Shown: piece after piece, positions 46,874-59,800 of the stretch
Layout of the letters: each line of letters starts with the position of its first letter
How positions within the stretch are numbered: position 1 is the first letter of the stretch
DNA from: Rhodamnia argentea
Taxonomy: Eukaryota > Streptophyta > Magnoliopsida > Myrtales > Myrtaceae
Assembly: GCF_020921035.1 (NCBI RefSeq)
Contig: NC_063157.1
Coordinates: 24,817,015-24,881,014 of the forward strand
Length of the DNA: 64,000 nt
Direction of reading: 5' to 3'
Notes under the pieces: generated by a model
Told to the model about the DNA's origin: nothing
The model's input: the letters and a program-made list of their open reading frames with translations, nothing else
Databases searched by the model: none
Translations under genes and position numbers: made by a program

Positions 46874-49510
46874 ATGGAGACCGACGGAAAGCAACCGGCA
46901 CAGAGGTGAGTTCTCCGTAGCCCACCAGTTCCTCATTTGTATGCCATGATTATTTGAGACTGCATTTGGCATCCAAATCCTTATCATATGTGCTTCGAAC
47001 TGAGAAGAAGATCGGTGACGATCACTGAAGGATCGCCGTTGTGACAGTGTAGTAGTTCTCCGTAGCCAACCAGTTCCTCATTTGTATGCCATGATTATTT
47101 GAGACTGGATTTGGCATCCAAATCCTTATCATATGTGCTTCGAACTGAGAAGAAGATCGGTGACGATCACTGAAGGATCGCCGTTGTGACAGTGTAGTAG
47201 TTCTCCGTAGCCAACCAGTTCCTCATTTGTATGCCATGATTATTTGAGACTGCATTTGGCATCCAAATCCTTATCATTTGTGCTTCGAACTGAGAAGAAG
47301 ATCGGTGACGATCACTGAAGGATCGCCGTTGTGACAGTGTAGAACACTCCCGTGCATCGGAACTCGGATTCCGGGAGTATGTACCGACCTCTTCTGATCC
47401 TCCTTCGCTATACATCAGCGGACGAATCGCCATTTTCACTGTGTAACCTTCGCTCGATTCCCTTTTTCCGCTTCGCCGAGGACAAAGCATTTCCATGTCT
47501 TGGCAGGTACGCGGTGGTGACGGGAGCGAACAAGGGGATAGGGCTGGAGACGGTCAGGCAACTGGCGTCGCGCGGAGTGACGGTGGTCCTGACGGCGAGG
47601 GACGTGGGGAGAGGGACGGAGGCGACGGAGAAGCTCCGCCGCGAGCATGGGCTGACGAATGTGGTGTTCCATCAGCTCGACGTGCTGGACCAGAAAAGCG
47701 TCGACGCTCTGGCCGACTTCATCCGCGACCAATTTGGACGGCTTGATATTCTCGTGAGAGACAAAAATTGGAAAATTCTAAATTTTTCCCGGATCAATTT
47801 CTCAAATAACCCCAGACTTAGTTTTTATTTATTTATTTAGATAATGACACGGACGATCCCTAAATTTTAGCTCAATATACATTGTGATCCAAAAATTTTT
47901 AACTTGTTCTATGTAGTTCTTGAACTTTAACTCAATTTACGACGTAGCCTTTAAACTTTTAATCTATTAAATGTCGTCCTTAGATTTTTAGTTAATGTTC
48001 AATGTAGTCCATAAATTATGCGAAAATGTTCAATGTTGTCCCTCATTAAAAGTTCAAGGATCAAATTAAACAAATTAAAAAATCAAGAACCAGAGTGCAC
48101 GTTAGGCTAAAGTCCAAAGACAATTTATACCATTTTCCCATAATTTTTCGAATGAGCACCCACAATTTACAACTTTGTTCAAAATGACCTGAACGATCGA
48201 AACGTAAGCTAGAGATTATGGGGAAAATAACCAAAAAAGTCTTGAACTTATTATATTATGTCACTTCAGTCTTAATTTTTTTTAATTGAGTCTTAAACTT
48301 TTTTAAATTTTACCAATTAAGTCCAACATAAATTAATGACATGGGCGCCGGCCATCCACCAGGCCTTTGCTTATATACTTACGCATCTTTCTTTAGCAAT
48401 GTCGTGCATTGTCGAGATAATGACAAAAAGAATCCTTGTGAAAGCAGCTTCTCAAGTCAGAACTTAGGCTCATATATACTTGGGCAGGTGAACAATGCTG
48501 GAGCATCAGGAGTCATTATTGATGAAGATGGGCTGAAGGCAATGAACATAGACCCTGCCTCTTGGGTAGGTTGACCTCAATTCAGACAGTTCCTTGTACT
48601 AAATTTGATTGATTGGATTTCGAAGATCTTCCCATCCAGTTCGCGAAATTGCCCTTCTCGACCGATCAAGCGAATCTGTCGCATTTCGCAATGGCGACAT
48701 GGTCTCGCTTTGAGACAATTCTCCTGCTTAATGGCCAAGTCTCCTTAAGCAGAGGACCCCTTGGGAATGCTACAATTATAAACATAGAGTTGGTTATCAG
48801 GAGCCGATTGAAGTATGGCTAATATTGTCTGAATGATTTGCAGCTCTCGGGCAAAGTGGCCAATTTGGTTCAGGGAGTGGTAAAGCACAGCTACGAGAGT
48901 TCACAACTCTGCTTGAACACAAATTACTATGGTTGCAAGAGGGTGACAGAGGCACTCCTCCCTCTCCTACAGCTCTCAACTTCTGGTGCAAGAATAGTCA
49001 ATGTTTCTTCCCTCAGGAGTGAGCTCAGGGTAAAGCATCTTTCTCAAATCTCCCTCCTCTTTCTGTTTCTAACTTTAAAAGCTTTGACCGCCTTTCGCAA
49101 ACCTGTCTGATGGGGAAAATCGCTCTGCGCAGAGAATCCCGAGCGAGAAAACGAGGAAAGAACTGGGCGACTTGGACACCCTGACCGAGGAGAAGATCGA
49201 CGGGGTCATAAAAAGATTCTTGCATGATGTGAAAGAGGATTCTCTCGAGGCCAATGGGTGGTCGATCATGCTTCCGCCGTACAGCGTCTCGAAGGCCAGT
49301 TTGAATGCTTACACCCGAGTTCTCGCCAAGAAGTACCCCAACATGTGCATAAATTGTGTTCATCCCGGCTACGTCAACACAGACTTGAACTGGCACACGG
49401 GGACCATGACCACTGAAGAAGGGGCTAGAGGTCCAGTCATGCTGGCGCTTCTGCCAGAGGGAAGTCCCACAGGCTGCTATTTTGATCAAACGGAAATAGC
49501 CGAGTTTTGA
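46874..49510 (+). CDS. Short-chain dehydrogenase/reductase (carbonyl reductase / neomenthol dehydrogenase-like)
   Basis: Five exons: 46874-46905, 47507-47753, 48488-48565, 48844-49029, 49133-49510 (921 nt, 306 aa, in frame). Classical SDR motifs are present: cofactor loop VVTGANKGIGLETVRQLA, NNAG (start of exon 3), catalytic Ser in IVNVSSL, and catalytic Tyr and Lys in PPYSVSKASLNAYTR. After the active site comes INCVHPGYVNTDLN, typical of the plant monomeric carbonyl reductase group that includes neomenthol dehydrogenase and salutaridine reductase. These are NADPH-dependent enzymes acting on carbonyl or terpenoid/alkaloid substrates in the cytosol; the substrate is not inferable here. Exon 1 encodes only METDGKQPAQ plus two bases. 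Intron 1 is a 145-bp triplication and intron 2 holds a MITE-like repeat. Confidence 0.93.
46911..47345. repeat. 145-bp unit, three tandem copies, at the SDR intron 1 donor
   Basis: Units start at 46911, 47056 and 47201 with TTCTCCGTAGCC and end with GTTGTGACAGTGTAG. They are nearly identical (copy 1 CCCACC versus CCAACC; single changes such as TGGATT/TGCATT and ATATG/ATTTG). The first unit starts five bases after the exon 1/intron 1 boundary, so the array fills most of the first intron. Confidence 0.92.
47840..48330. mobile_element. Partial MITE-like repeat in SDR intron 2
   Basis: About 47840-48125 repeats ATGTxGTCCxTxxATTTTxA-type blocks and then their inverse (CATTAAAAGTTCAAGGATC onward), the same style as the element at 27325-27715. 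Immediately after, 48230-48320 holds another dispersed-repeat motif (CTTGAACTTATTATATT, TTTTACCAATTAAGTC). Both lie inside an intron and interrupt no exon. Confidence 0.5.
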
Positions 49511-49699
49511 AGAGCCGAGCTCTTGTAAGAGCTCTTGATACCGAAGCTGCTTTTCGCAATGCCTTTTCCGGCTACAGCTGACTGGCGAAACATAATGTGG
49601 ACTTTTTGCATCAGATTTACGGGCTAATAATTGGTGCAAGATTCTGGTTTTACACTTCAGTTCAGCCTTCTTGAGAAGAGACATTAATCTCAATGCAAG

Positions 49700-50329
49700 T
49701 TATGGACACCTCTTTCCTATAATTTCAAAAATCTGAAGAATCCACTATCTGAGTTTTTCGTAGCGAGGATTTGAATCCCTCTCCTTCGGTTTCCATTGAT
49801 GACTTAGTATTTATGGATCTACACGGATCCATGTGTCTTTATAGATCCTCTACATGGATTAACAAAAAATTCGCAAATACCGTATATGAAGTAGCAAATT
49901 CTACAAGCAGGACAAAGTGGGACATCTAGCTCAATCCACAACATCCATTATTATCCGACCACTTACACAAAGAAAACAGTTCAGACTTCAGAGTGAAGTC
50001 GCGGGATGCCACAGAAACTGTACTTATCTATGTTAAGCAGTTTCAGTGACATTCTTCCCTGTATGCGTTAGCTTTACTCGTATCAGGAGCACACCGCCAT
50101 AAAGAGTAGACATGAAGAGAATTAGGCTGTCAAGCCTAATGTCATCAAAGCAATTTCATGCCGACTGTTCAAACAACTTCGGCCACTTCGAGGATGCTAT
50201 CTAGCAAAGAAGAAGGCCTACTCTTATCAGCCTGTTCCTTCTGCTTATTCCGGTCAGAAGATCTGTTTTTGTTCATGGATTTCTCAACTCACAATCAATT
50301 CACTTTTTCCAGCTAGAAGAGACTTCCTA
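49700..50329. other. Convergent 3' region between SDR and HSD
   Basis: 3' UTRs of the SDR gene (plus) and the homoserine dehydrogenase gene (minus) face each other here. No additional gene is seen. Confidence 0.5.
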
Positions 50330-53300
50330 TCAAGGAAATAAATCCTGAATATCCAGAATATCAGCAAGGACACCTGCTGCGGTTGTATCATTTCCAGCTC
50401 CAGCGCCTTGAATGACCAAAGGCTGTTTATTATAGCACCGGGTGTACACCTCCAGCTGAAATGGCACCATCATGAGGTTGTCACAGATCAGATGGCGCAG
50501 CATGATATGATCAGTATTAATGATGAATTCAGTCATGGAAGTTTGAGAAAATATACAGTCAATGGAGATTTTTAATGTTGGCAGAAATGGTTTTTAGCAC
50601 ATACTGGCAATTAATATTGTGCTAGAGGATCAATTAAAGCATGCGATAACATATTCATTCACTTGAACAAATGCTTACTTGTTGAAGGAAATAAAGGGGT
50701 TGCACATTTGAATGCATTGTAGCATAAAATCATAAACTCACTCTATTTCCTAAAAAGGGAAATTTCCATACTAAAGTGCCATACTATGAATTTTCTTTTG
50801 GTCGAAGCCATACTATGAATTTACACCATGAGTTTTTTCCCTCTTTCTTTCTCAAAAGTATTCACTAAGCTTCCTTGTCAAAAACATTGACAAGTTTCAA
50901 TGCACTCATCATTAATTCCTGCTGTGGCAAAATTCTCATTGTAGCTCACACTGTAGATTTAAGCAGAAGTACTGCAACTTTGCTTCTCCAAAAAAGCTAA
51001 CCAGCCTTCCAACCTAGGAAATCATCTAATAAGCCAGATTGCAAATCCTGTAAAACTATATGCTTATGGGCTTACATTACTAATATTCCATAAAATTCTT
51101 CAATAACTATTTCTAGATTCCCCAACAAGTACTTCCATTTTGTGCGATGAAGTTAATCTTCCACCACAGATTGTTTGAGGGAACTGAAACTTCTCTTGCT
51201 ACCTCTTTACACTCTTCCTTCGTCTTCAGTCGTCTTGCTACAGTTATGCCTCAATCTTAGTGTCGTTTTATTTTTATTTAATTTCTCTCTCTATGCTCTT
51301 TGTAAATTTCCAATCTACCAGGGTTTTCTTTTTGAATCAAATCATTCATTATTTATATAAAAAAAAAAAAGAGCAAAAACTTCCACCAGGCCAAAAGAGA
51401 GACTGAGATAAGACAAATCATTGAAAGTGAGCTTACCACGTTATCACTTCCTCTCAACCTCCCCAAGGGAGAATCCCTTGGGAGCTCTTGAATTCCAACT
51501 TCACACCTACCAAAGGAACTGGTTATTCAAGATAAAGACCCCATGAACTTGAAAATACAAGCAAGTACCAAGTTACCAACATTTCTGTCTAAAAATACAC
51601 GGTATTTGACTAGTTTAGAAAGAAGATACCCTACAAGAACTTGACTGCACAAAAGACGGGACCAATTCATATAACTCCTAAGAAGAAGCAGATGAGTAGT
51701 GAGAACTCCTAATTTGTTTCTCCCATCATATTTGCTTCACCCACGATATTACTTTATTTGCTTTAGTCAGAAATAGAACTTTGCAAAGTACAATAAAGGT
51801 TCTTCACAGCTGCTGAGCAGTCCATGCATTGAACATATCATCTGTAAAGAATCCTGGGTCTCTCAAAAAAATATCCGATCCTCAGATTCTGAGGAGTGCC
51901 TAATGGATGGATACCAAGTTGCAAACAGCAGCACTTAAGTCTAAGATTATAGTAACATCCAACTTAGGTATACAAAGTTTCCCAACTACGTGACCCCATT
52001 TTCTATTTTCCTAAAGGAAATACGCTTCAGCCACTACTCACATACATATCCAAATGTAAAAATAGCAGGCCGTGTTAGCGACTCTTTAAGTAATTCAGTA
52101 AAAATACCTTGTTCCTTCAATCACGCAGACATAACGGAGCACATTCCCGCTTACAGAAGCCTTTGCAACTCTTTCGCAGATACTTTTGTCAAGTAAAGGA
52201 AGCCCTTTGCTAACAAATTCATCAACAGACATTACAGTAGGTCCCATCTCATCTGGGTACAAGCTCTCAACCTACAGAGATAGACATCCCTCAGCAGAAG
52301 ACAAGAAAATGATTCGGGTGCGGTGCTATGTACAGATGTTTACTGAACAATAGACTGCCAAAATGAGTTAACGTGCCATTAAGAAAAGAGAGCGAAGAAA
52401 ACTCTAAGCACAAACCTTTATGCTGTCCATCGTGATTCGCCTTCCAAGCAGTCGAGCTAATATTAATGCCTGTTTCAACATCCAAAGAAAATGTTAATTA
52501 GATACTGCAGCATCACTTCCTCTTTTCAGTTAATACTATTTCACTGCCAAGGTCCACAGCCACCTCATTTGGTTTACAATTAGACACTTCGCTAAATATT
52601 GAGTATCACCCATGAAGCTGCAAAAAAAAAAAAAAAAGACCTTGGCCATGCAGCAATATGAGCAAATTTGAAGTTAATACCTATATTTTACTGTCTGAAA
52701 TGTACATTTTCGCAACACAAGCTAAATAATGAAAATTTAAATCATCTTCTGCAATGATATTGCCAGCGCGCCAATAAAAGGGGTAGACAGAACAACCGCA
52801 TTGTTTTTATTTTCAATAACATCTACCAAAGAAAATCGTAATTTTGCTCAATGGACAGTCATGAAATGTATCAATGTGTAACACCTTTCTGGCAACATCC
52901 ATGCCCCCTAGGTCATCACGTGGATCTGCAATTAAAAAAATTAAGTTCATGAGATGATATCTCTGAGCATTCATGTAATGATCCCTGCAATGTTCTAGAA
53001 TACAACTGAAAGGTTCAACTAAGGAAAAACCTGGTTCGGTGTAGCCCAAACTTTTTGCAGTTTTCACCACTTGACTCAATGGTTTTCCATCTTCGACCTC
53101 ACTCATGACATATCCTAATGTGCCTGGCAATTTATATTGCAAAATCCATGTATATTAGGAGATACAAAGCTTCTATTTATGGGAGGCAGAAAGATATAAT
53201 TTTCAAAGGTGTCTGCAGAATCAATGCCTGAAGCGTTTGATACCACTCAAACTCCCAACTAAACGATGCACAGGATCTCCAGATGACAGTATGCGGTTCA

Positions 53301-55698
53301 ATGATGCTATGATGGGAAGGCCAGCGCCTACCTACATGATAACATCCAGCCCACATCTCATTACATATACCTTGTGAGGTAAATTAGTAGCGCTGTATCA
53401 GCGAAACAAAAGTCAGGACAAAGTAGCAAAATATCCAGAACATAACTGATACCACTGAAAATAACCAAATGAACCAACTGAAAAGCAGAACCAACAAGAT
53501 ATCAAATTTGCATTCCCAGCAAATGTTGGTTAATCTAGGTCAGAACGTGAAAATAAAAGCAGAGCATGAGGTGGAAACATGAAGAAAGCATGAACTTTCC
53601 ACAGCAAGCATTGTCAAGCCAAGAGGAATAAACATGAAGGGAGAAAAATAAAATCCTTGCATATCTATAAGACGAGGTCCAATCAATCTCAAGTGGCCCG
53701 CAAAGAAAATGACAAATCCACATCAAATGATGCTCCGCTGATTAATAAGCTCATACACTGTTCCCAGGAATAGGTTGAGATGCTTATTGTCTGATCATAT
53801 TGGCATTGTATTGCAAAAATTGAGATAAATACATTTGTCATTAAAAGATGATAAAGCTGTGGCATTGAAGCTCTAAAGAAACAGAGAAATGCACTTTCGT
53901 AGCAGAATATCAGCAAAAATAAACAATACTGTCAGACTCTCAGCTTCATAAGACACAAACCATACGAAAAGGGAGCAACAAATAAAAAGGATCAAAGTAT
54001 AATTTAGCTTGAGCCAATGCAACCTGAACAAAAAACACAGGTGACAGTCTGTGGTAGTAGTTAGCTAGGAGATCTAGGTATCCAGGAGAAAACATAACTT
54101 ACAGTTGATTCATGCCGCATTTGACGTGGTTGTGACACAAGTTTGTCGTAGTACTCCTGCATAGCAGAAAAGAAAAAGATATTCTGACAGTTGACCCAGA
54201 CCAAGCAGTCAAAGCGGGAAGTATAAGGACCAGAAAGCATTACTTGAGGAATAACTAACAGTAGGTAATGCACATGTTTTTTCTTAGCCTCACATCTTTT
54301 GTAGACAATGACAAGAGGTTGGACATGAAAGAGTTTCTCACCATTGTTGAAGTAAGAGGCTTTTTATTTGCCAGTATTACGCAACATCCAAGATCAATCA
54401 CACGACTTAAGATCTCTGTGGTCTCCGAACTAGCAGAACAATCAACAATCGCCAAACCTGTTGGTATATATACTTGGCTCAGTTGTTCCACACATTATGA
54501 AGTCTAAATAAACTCACATGAATCAACTGTTGAAGTTCAGAACACATGCATAGTCTAAAGCAGTCTGTTTCACCCATTTAAGAAAAAGTAATGCCAAAAA
54601 AAAAGGAAAAACAGAAAGTACAGTTGCTACAGCTCACAAACCTGTTGATTTACCAAGATGAGATGCAATGTCGAAAACTTTCGCGGTCAATTCAGAATCG
54701 GGGAATACTCGACATGCACCTACATCAGATAAAGACATGAGAATAAGATAAGCATAAGCATAAATTTGTGCTCCATCACTATCAGTCGGAAAAGATGAAA
54801 AATCAAGTTACCAAAGCCGCTGAGCTTTGACAACGAAGAACCATCCCCCTTTACCCTGCAAACTTCCAGCAAGAAATTATCATCTAACTCCGATGGGTGC
54901 GCATCAGGCGCAACGACAAGCGACTTACTGTCGCATACACCCACTACTCGTAGATGCACTCCCTGCAAGCCAATCAACCCATTTCTTCCAGTGAGCCCGG
55001 ATTCAACTCCTCTCAACAACATTAAAAGCGCAAATTGACTATGCTGCTTATGCTGCCAATAGGCGTAAGATAAATTACATGTGAAGCACAAAAAACAAAT
55101 AAACGCAACCAACAGGTTCCATGACTGTTCCGCACAAAATCAAATGAACTTAATTCCAATAGCATTGTATTAATCACAAAACTTAAGAATTATAAATCAC
55201 TCTCTCACTCACTCACAAGGTCATCTTCACATCACACACCTAAAACAGACTCACCTCCAATCCGCCACTCGGATGAAAGCTCACATTTTCAAACAACGTC
55301 GCAGGTAAAACCCGACATTCTTTACACTCGAAAAAGCACGAGATGTTGTTCACTAGTCGAAATCGTGCGAAAATGCGAAATGCGGCAGAGACCGAAACAT
55401 GCAAAATGTGAAGAAGAAGAAGAAGAAGAAGAAGCATCGCGATGACTCGGAACCTCGTAAATCACGAAGAGGCGACACTAATCCACGCCATAAAGAGTCG
55501 GCAAGATCGAACGCCGTTTCCACTACTCGGGATAGGAGGCGGGGGCAAGAGATATCGGAAGAGGGAGGGCTTTTTCGGGTATGGAAGAGAGAGGAAGATG
55601 ACCTGATTGGCGTGAAGCGATCGGCAGGAGACGATGTGGTGGAGGAGCTGACGGCCAACGCCTCCACATCCCATCAGGATCAACGCTATCTTCTTCAT
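50330..55698 (-). CDS. Homoserine dehydrogenase family protein (monofunctional)
   Basis: Twelve exons: 55698-55603, 54962-54812, 54719-54642, 54457-54342, 54156-54103, 53331-53244, 53123-53031, 52925-52885, 52469-52416, 52271-52108, 51506-51437, 50455-50330 (1131 nt, 376 aa, in frame). It begins MKKIALILMGCGGVGRQLL, an NAD(P)-binding GxGxxG fold. Downstream are LANKKPLTSTM, the signature GDPVHRLVGSLSGTLGYVM, DPRDDLGGMDVARK, and a C-terminal GAGAGNDTTAAGVLADI. The family reduces aspartate semialdehyde to homoserine for Thr, Met and Ile synthesis. The aspartate kinase half of the plant bifunctional enzyme is absent. Length equals Arabidopsis At5g21060 (recalled). An in-frame ATG at 55797 would add a 33-residue, mostly basic N terminus; I chose the inner ATG by homology. 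Confidence 0.95.
55409..55435. repeat. (GAA)n repeat in HSD intron 1
   Basis: A run of AAG/GAA trinucleotides lies in the first intron of the homoserine dehydrogenase gene (TTC on its sense strand). It creates long Lys/Phe open frames that are not genes. Confidence 0.85.
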
Positions 55699-55869
55699 CT
55701 CAATGCTTCCTTCTTCTACCTCTCTGCTTTCTGCTTTCTTAGGTTTTGCTCTGTTTTTCCGCCTAAAAACCCAGCCCCGGCCGGTTCGAGGCTTCAAGGC
55801 GCCAAAGAAATACGAACCGCTAAGCGTTGGTGCTTAAGCAAGCATCGATACAATGACACACCCCGTGTT

Positions 55870-56872
55870 TGAATATTATTTTCTTAAAATTTTATTTAAA
55901 ATAACTAATTATATTATCAATGATAATTTGTGAGTGAAGAATTTCTCCATGAAAATACTTTTAATTCATTTATTTTTATAAGTCATTCAAGTCATTATGA
56001 ATTATTTACTTTTTACGAAACAAACAAACCTTCAATTTGACGTGTGTGTACAAGTAGAAACTCAATTGCTTTTTGGGAATTTGGCCTATAACACGGGCAA
56101 GATAGAGCAAATCTTTATCAGCCTAATTGAAGATTATACAATTAATTAAAAAAAACCTAAAATTTAAAGTTACGAATGACGCCCACCTACATACAAAGGA
56201 GGGTAAAATTACTCGGGTTCGAACAAGGCTTTTAACAAGTTAATTTGTACGGTGGCTTGATTTCCTATTCAAGTTCAACTAGAACGAAAAATTCAATGTT
56301 CCATCAAGTTGGAACCCAGTTTCAAGTACCGAGCACATTATTCAAGTCGACCTCATCGGCTCAAGTACACCCCAAGCTCGAGATATCGAGTTCGAACTTG
56401 GCGGATTTTGATTACTTAGGATCAATTGCTCACTAGCCACAGATTTAGTTACTCAATGATTGCTCAAGCATGTTCGAGACAGAACTGAAAGAGGATTCAA
56501 CTAATTCAACCCAATCGTCAACAAAATGTACATAAAAATTTCGGTTCAACAAAAGAAGTTTTCTGAATTAAAAAGACAATGACCATTCGACCTCCCAACC
56601 TTAACGTTCACAGCCATATATAATCATCCTTTCTTTTTTCAATTAAATGGAAGCTGGACAGCGATGAAAACACCTCGATTGCTGGAATACAGGCAACTAA
56701 ACACAGCAGAAATCCAATCATTCAGCAAAATGTTCCTGCCCACTTATCCTTTTACACAAGATTGTCATAATGAGATTGGATTATTGCAAACCCGGGACCA
56801 CCATCGGGAAAAAGCTCGAATCCTAATGAGATGGCTTGTTCTATGACTTCACCACTCTGCCGGTGCTGTCGC
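55870..56872. other. Intergenic DNA between HSD and SERRATE
   Basis: The HSD promoter side (about 55800-56100), then a stretch with repeated TTCAAGT/CGAGTTCGAAC-like words (56210-56420) that looks like an old dispersed repeat, then the probable SERRATE 3' UTR. No gene is supported. Confidence 0.5.
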
Positions 56873-59800
56873 CTACAAACTCCTGTAGTCTATGACTGTC
56901 ACTTCGTCCTCTGGTGCATCTAAGTCTTGATAACTGCAAACACATTGATAATGAGTCAGGCCAAGCACATAGAAGTCTCACACATACCACATGGGACAGT
57001 TATCTACTCGAGATACTGATGGTCAGTCAGTATCCTCTATTTGTGTGTCTTGTGGATCGAGACTTGAAGCTTGATGAAGTATCTACAACTAAATTGCTTA
57101 AAACTACTAGAATTTGACACACTACAAAGTGTGATACGAGTTATCTTTTACTGTTTTGATGCGATAAATTACAAACTGGCAGCTAGTTAGTTCGGCAGAT
57201 ACACCATTAGGTCAATAGATAAGCTTGCAGTTTATTGTCTCACATATTCTGGATAGATTTTTAGGCCATGAAGCAAATTTTGACCACAAGATTCACAAAG
57301 ACGGAACATTATATAACCAGACCAGTGAACAACTGCAACGAAAAGCTTGACACTTTGTCGGCAAACAAGTTGCATTAAGCAACAGAACAAGGTCTGTGAT
57401 CATCTAAATTACCTTCTTAGCCGTCGAGGATCCTGCCGAAAGCCTGGAAAAGATGCAATAATTGGGGCAGGACCACTTAACTGTGGCCCAGGTCGACCAT
57501 TTCTCCCTGCGCCTTCAAAAGGAGGGGGCGCGCCCTGCTCTCGGAACATCTGCATTGCAACTTCAGGAGGGGCAGGAACAAAAGGCCCCAGAGGACTGTA
57601 ATTACAGTCACATAGAAATTATCAGATATATAGAAAAAAAAAAGATTTAAAACAGTATAGTTCCACAACTGACCAAGGCACCAATGCCAGAAAGATCAAA
57701 CCTACCCAGCACCAGGAACAGGCATCAAAACTGGTGGAGGAGGAATATCCGAGGCAAAAGGAGCAACATGAATGCCTTGTCCACCGAAAGAATCATACAT
57801 GGGGTCATCTCCATCCCCTCCATCCACGCCATCTTTATCAGCTGACTGTGGATTTTCAGATCTATCAAATCTCTCACCGCCATTGGCTCGGTTATCACGC
57901 TCTCTGCGAATGCCACGTTCATCTCTCAATCGATTTTCCAAACCCAACCTACGTCTCTGTGGCCTGTCTCTCTGCACAGTGAAAATTCAGCAGTTACGGC
58001 AATAGCAATGGCAACAGCAACTGCAAATGAAGTTAACAACTGTTCATAAAAGTGCAGTCAGCATTTTTCTCTGACCAAGTTTTCCCAATTATCAGGGTCC
58101 AATATATAGATAGTTCTCGAATGCGTGAATATGATTTAGATGCAGCCTGCTCAAGAATCATTGATCTTTTCATAATTACCCACAGTAATCAAAACCAAAG
58201 TAATGACTGCAAGCAAACACTGAAATGCTCATCCAATTTGCTTAGCTATTAGCAACCAAAAATGGCAAAATGGCACAGAATATCCATACACCCATTGTAC
58301 ATTGTGCACATCTCATATAATACCCAAAAGATGCTTCTTTTCGGAATGCAATAAGCATTTTACACATAAATGACTTCTTTACCTTAATATAATAGTCACA
58401 TGAAAAGACAACCAAATCTCGATCTTCACGTATCTTCATACGATGTCCTCAATTAGTTTCAATTAAGAGGAGTTTTTTATGTGCATCATGTTCTTGCCAG
58501 CCCTCTTCATTACCAAACGAGTTTCTTTCCAACAAGAGGAGCCTTAAGTTGGCCCGTCATCTATATTTGTCCTAATCACTAAGAAGTATAAACGTGCCTC
58601 TAGATTCCATATTCTCCAAAAAAAAAATTAAGAAAAAAAGTGCGAGTTAGGGTTCTGTAATGAATAGAAATTGAGTCAGAGTGCAACCCAAGCACCCTAT
58701 TGCTGATCTCCAAAGCAAAAATTAAGCACCCTATTCCTCCAATTTTTCTCATTACATCACTCTCCAGGAGCTCCTTCAATTCCCTAAACCACAATTTCCC
58801 ATTTCTGCTCCCTTGTTTCCTTGCTTGGAAAATCACTTTACACTGCCGGCTAGTACATATTTAGAATCATATCAAAAGCTTATAATGATAACTACAGAAA
58901 TACTTCAGCATTAATGTACATCTACACGTATGCAGTTCCACATGCATCCATTAGATATGCGTGAGAAAGGGAGAAACAATCACATATAAAACTAATATGG
59001 AGCCTTCCAACAGCTGGTTTAATCCTACCATAAGGCTTTGCTGCATGACAGGAGTTCCACCAGGGGCATCTGGATCACTGCAGAGTGCAAACCATAATGT
59101 GGTTGTCAATAATCATTACGGAAACACGAAATAAAGTTAAAAAGCTCCAATAATCTAAATTCACTCACTTCATGTAGTTCTGGAAATAGAGCTCTTCACG
59201 AAGTTTCGATGTAAGCTCCATCACAAGCTCGGGATGTTTGAGTTTAAGGTGCTTATGCACAAATTCAGCAGCGTGAAAAAGTTTCGTGCATCCCTTGGCT
59301 CCACACCCATATTTCCACCCATACTTTTCATCCCTTATCTTCCGGACATAAGGATCTAAAACTTCCACAGCAGCGGCATCTATCTTCTCTCTAGCAGTCA
59401 TCACTTCCAATGGATCTTGACCCCTTAACCTCTCTTGCCAGCGTGAGTCAAGCTTATTTTCCCAATCAGCTCCATTATTTCCAGAATCAGAACCCTTTCC
59501 TTCTGCTCTAACATGACGGAGACCCTTAGCCTCACTTGGCTCGGTCATCCCATAGTAATCCAAGCCATGAATACGCCAAAGATAAGTAAGAAGAGTATCC
59601 AGCAAATCTATGCCTTCCAGCCCCTTGACAGAGGTTAAACCCCGTATTATAATAACTGGGCCACTAGAACCGCCGTGAGATTTCTCCCTGTTTATTTTAT
59701 CATTGTCGGTTCCACCTAAGATGTTTTCCTCAATACCTTTTTCAGAATCAAGTTTCCGCACAAGAGCCTGTGCTTGTTCAACATCAACTTGCACTCTTCT

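Noticed and set aside
49025-49693. 222-codon minus-strand open frame
   Set aside because: Antisense of the SDR last exon; the sense strand has the catalytic YSVSK and HPGYVNTD motifs in phase.
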